Source of the DNA: Sphingomonas quercus
GTDB lineage: Bacteria; Pseudomonadota; Alphaproteobacteria; Sphingomonadales; Sphingomonadaceae
Assembly: GCF_018863195.1 (NCBI RefSeq)
Contig: NZ_JAHKRT010000007.1
Coordinates: 62,001-126,000 of the forward strand
Direction of reading: 5' to 3'
DNA: 64,000 nt
The position numbers were made by a program, and so were the translations under genes. Shown piece after piece: positions 63,585-64,000 of this stretch (the first letter of the stretch is position 1; each line of letters begins with the position of its first letter). Below the pieces are notes generated by a model. It was given only the letters and a program-made list of their open reading frames with translations. It was not told the origin of the DNA and searched no databases.

Positions 63585-64000
63585 ATGGCCGAACCCGATC
63601 TCGCCCCCATCATCGCCGCCATCGCCGAAGAGATGAAAGCCGCGCCGGATCGCGGCACGGTGGCGAGCTATATTCCGGGCCTCGCCCGCATCGATCCGGC
63701 CCGTTTCGGCATCGCCGTCGTCACCGCCTCGGGAGAGGCGTTCACGGCCGGCGATGCCGAAATGTCTTTCTCGATCCAGAGCGTGTCCAAGGTCTTCGCG
63801 CTGACGCTGGCGCTCGGCAAGATCGGCGATGCCTTGTGGAGGCGGGTCGGGCGGGAGCCGTCGGGCACCGCCTTCAACTCCATCGTCCAGCTCGAGGCCG
63901 AGCGGGGCATTCCGCGCAATCCCTTCATCAATGCCGGCGCGATCGTGGTGTGCGACGTCAACCTGTCGCGCGCGCGGCCCGTCGAGGCGGTCGCCGAACT
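63585..64000 (+). CDS. glsA: Glutaminase, truncated by window end
   Basis: The first 138 residues read [19 protein letters not shown], then [23 protein letters not shown], the catalytic Ser-x-x-Lys region [39 protein letters not shown] and [14 protein letters not shown], all typical of the beta-lactamase-fold glutaminase GlsA that converts glutamine to glutamate and ammonia. The C-terminal half lies beyond base 64000. Confidence 0.95.
   Translation, partial: MAEPDLAPIIAAIAEEMKAAPDRGTVASYIPGLARIDPARFGIAVVTASGEAFTAGDAEMSFSIQSVSKVFALTLALGKIGDALWRRVGREPSGTAFNSIVQLEAERGIPRNPFINAGAIVVCDVNLSRARPVEAVAE

Overview
The window looks like chromosomal DNA of a GC-rich alphaproteobacterium, most likely Sphingomonadales (Sphingomonas-like). 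The reasons are the gatCAB, clpP-clpX, mreBCD-mrdA-rodA and ilvBHC neighbourhoods, two secreted proteins ending in a sphingomonad-style PEPxxWA-CTERM sorting tail, and a DUF5818-like small protein. This assignment rests on pattern recognition only; no database search was possible.

Layout. (1) 1-3202 is backbone: a partial spermidine-synthase-like gene, a cold-shock gene with a small partner, short hypotheticals, and a short-chain dehydrogenase with a C-terminal membrane anchor. (2) 3412-28503 is a 25.1-kb genomic island inserted in tRNA-Glu(CTC). A perfect 22-bp repeat flanks it, a tyrosine integrase sits just inside the left end, and degenerate direct repeats (probable integrase arm sites) lie inside both ends. 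The island carries a reverse transcriptase overlapping a truncated family-A DNA polymerase; a PD-(D/E)xK-STAND ATPase followed by a zinc-ribbon/deoxyribosyltransferase-like protein; a giant autotransporter; three translationally coupled small genes of mobile-element type; a GHKL (MORC/MutL-like) ATPase with a partner gene; a Dcm-type methyltransferase with Vsr; and an Xre-RES toxin-antitoxin pair beside the tRNA end. It reads as a defence island. (3) 28459-64000 is backbone again: aromatic amino-acid entry (DAHP synthase), wecB, an OmpR-like regulator, folE, tRNAs Arg/Lys/Leu, the rod-shape operon, nuclease-type mutL, a BLUF protein, ilvBHC, miaA/serB, pyrB with a catalytically dead dihydroorotase, gatCAB, tig, clpP-clpX, a sigma-54-promoted PEP-CTERM gene, and the start of glutaminase.

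How the parts work together. The island's operons are separate modules, and several resemble antiviral systems: abortive-infection-type RT, Avs-like STAND and a modification-associated GHKL set. The RES-Xre pair may stabilise the element. The RT-polymerase operon is the least familiar module and the best candidate for a new system. In the backbone, notable departures from family norms are a BLUF domain whose redox tyrosine is phenylalanine, a dihydroorotase homologue without its metal histidines, a trigger factor with a long His/Asp tail, and a response regulator lacking the conserved switch Thr/Ser.
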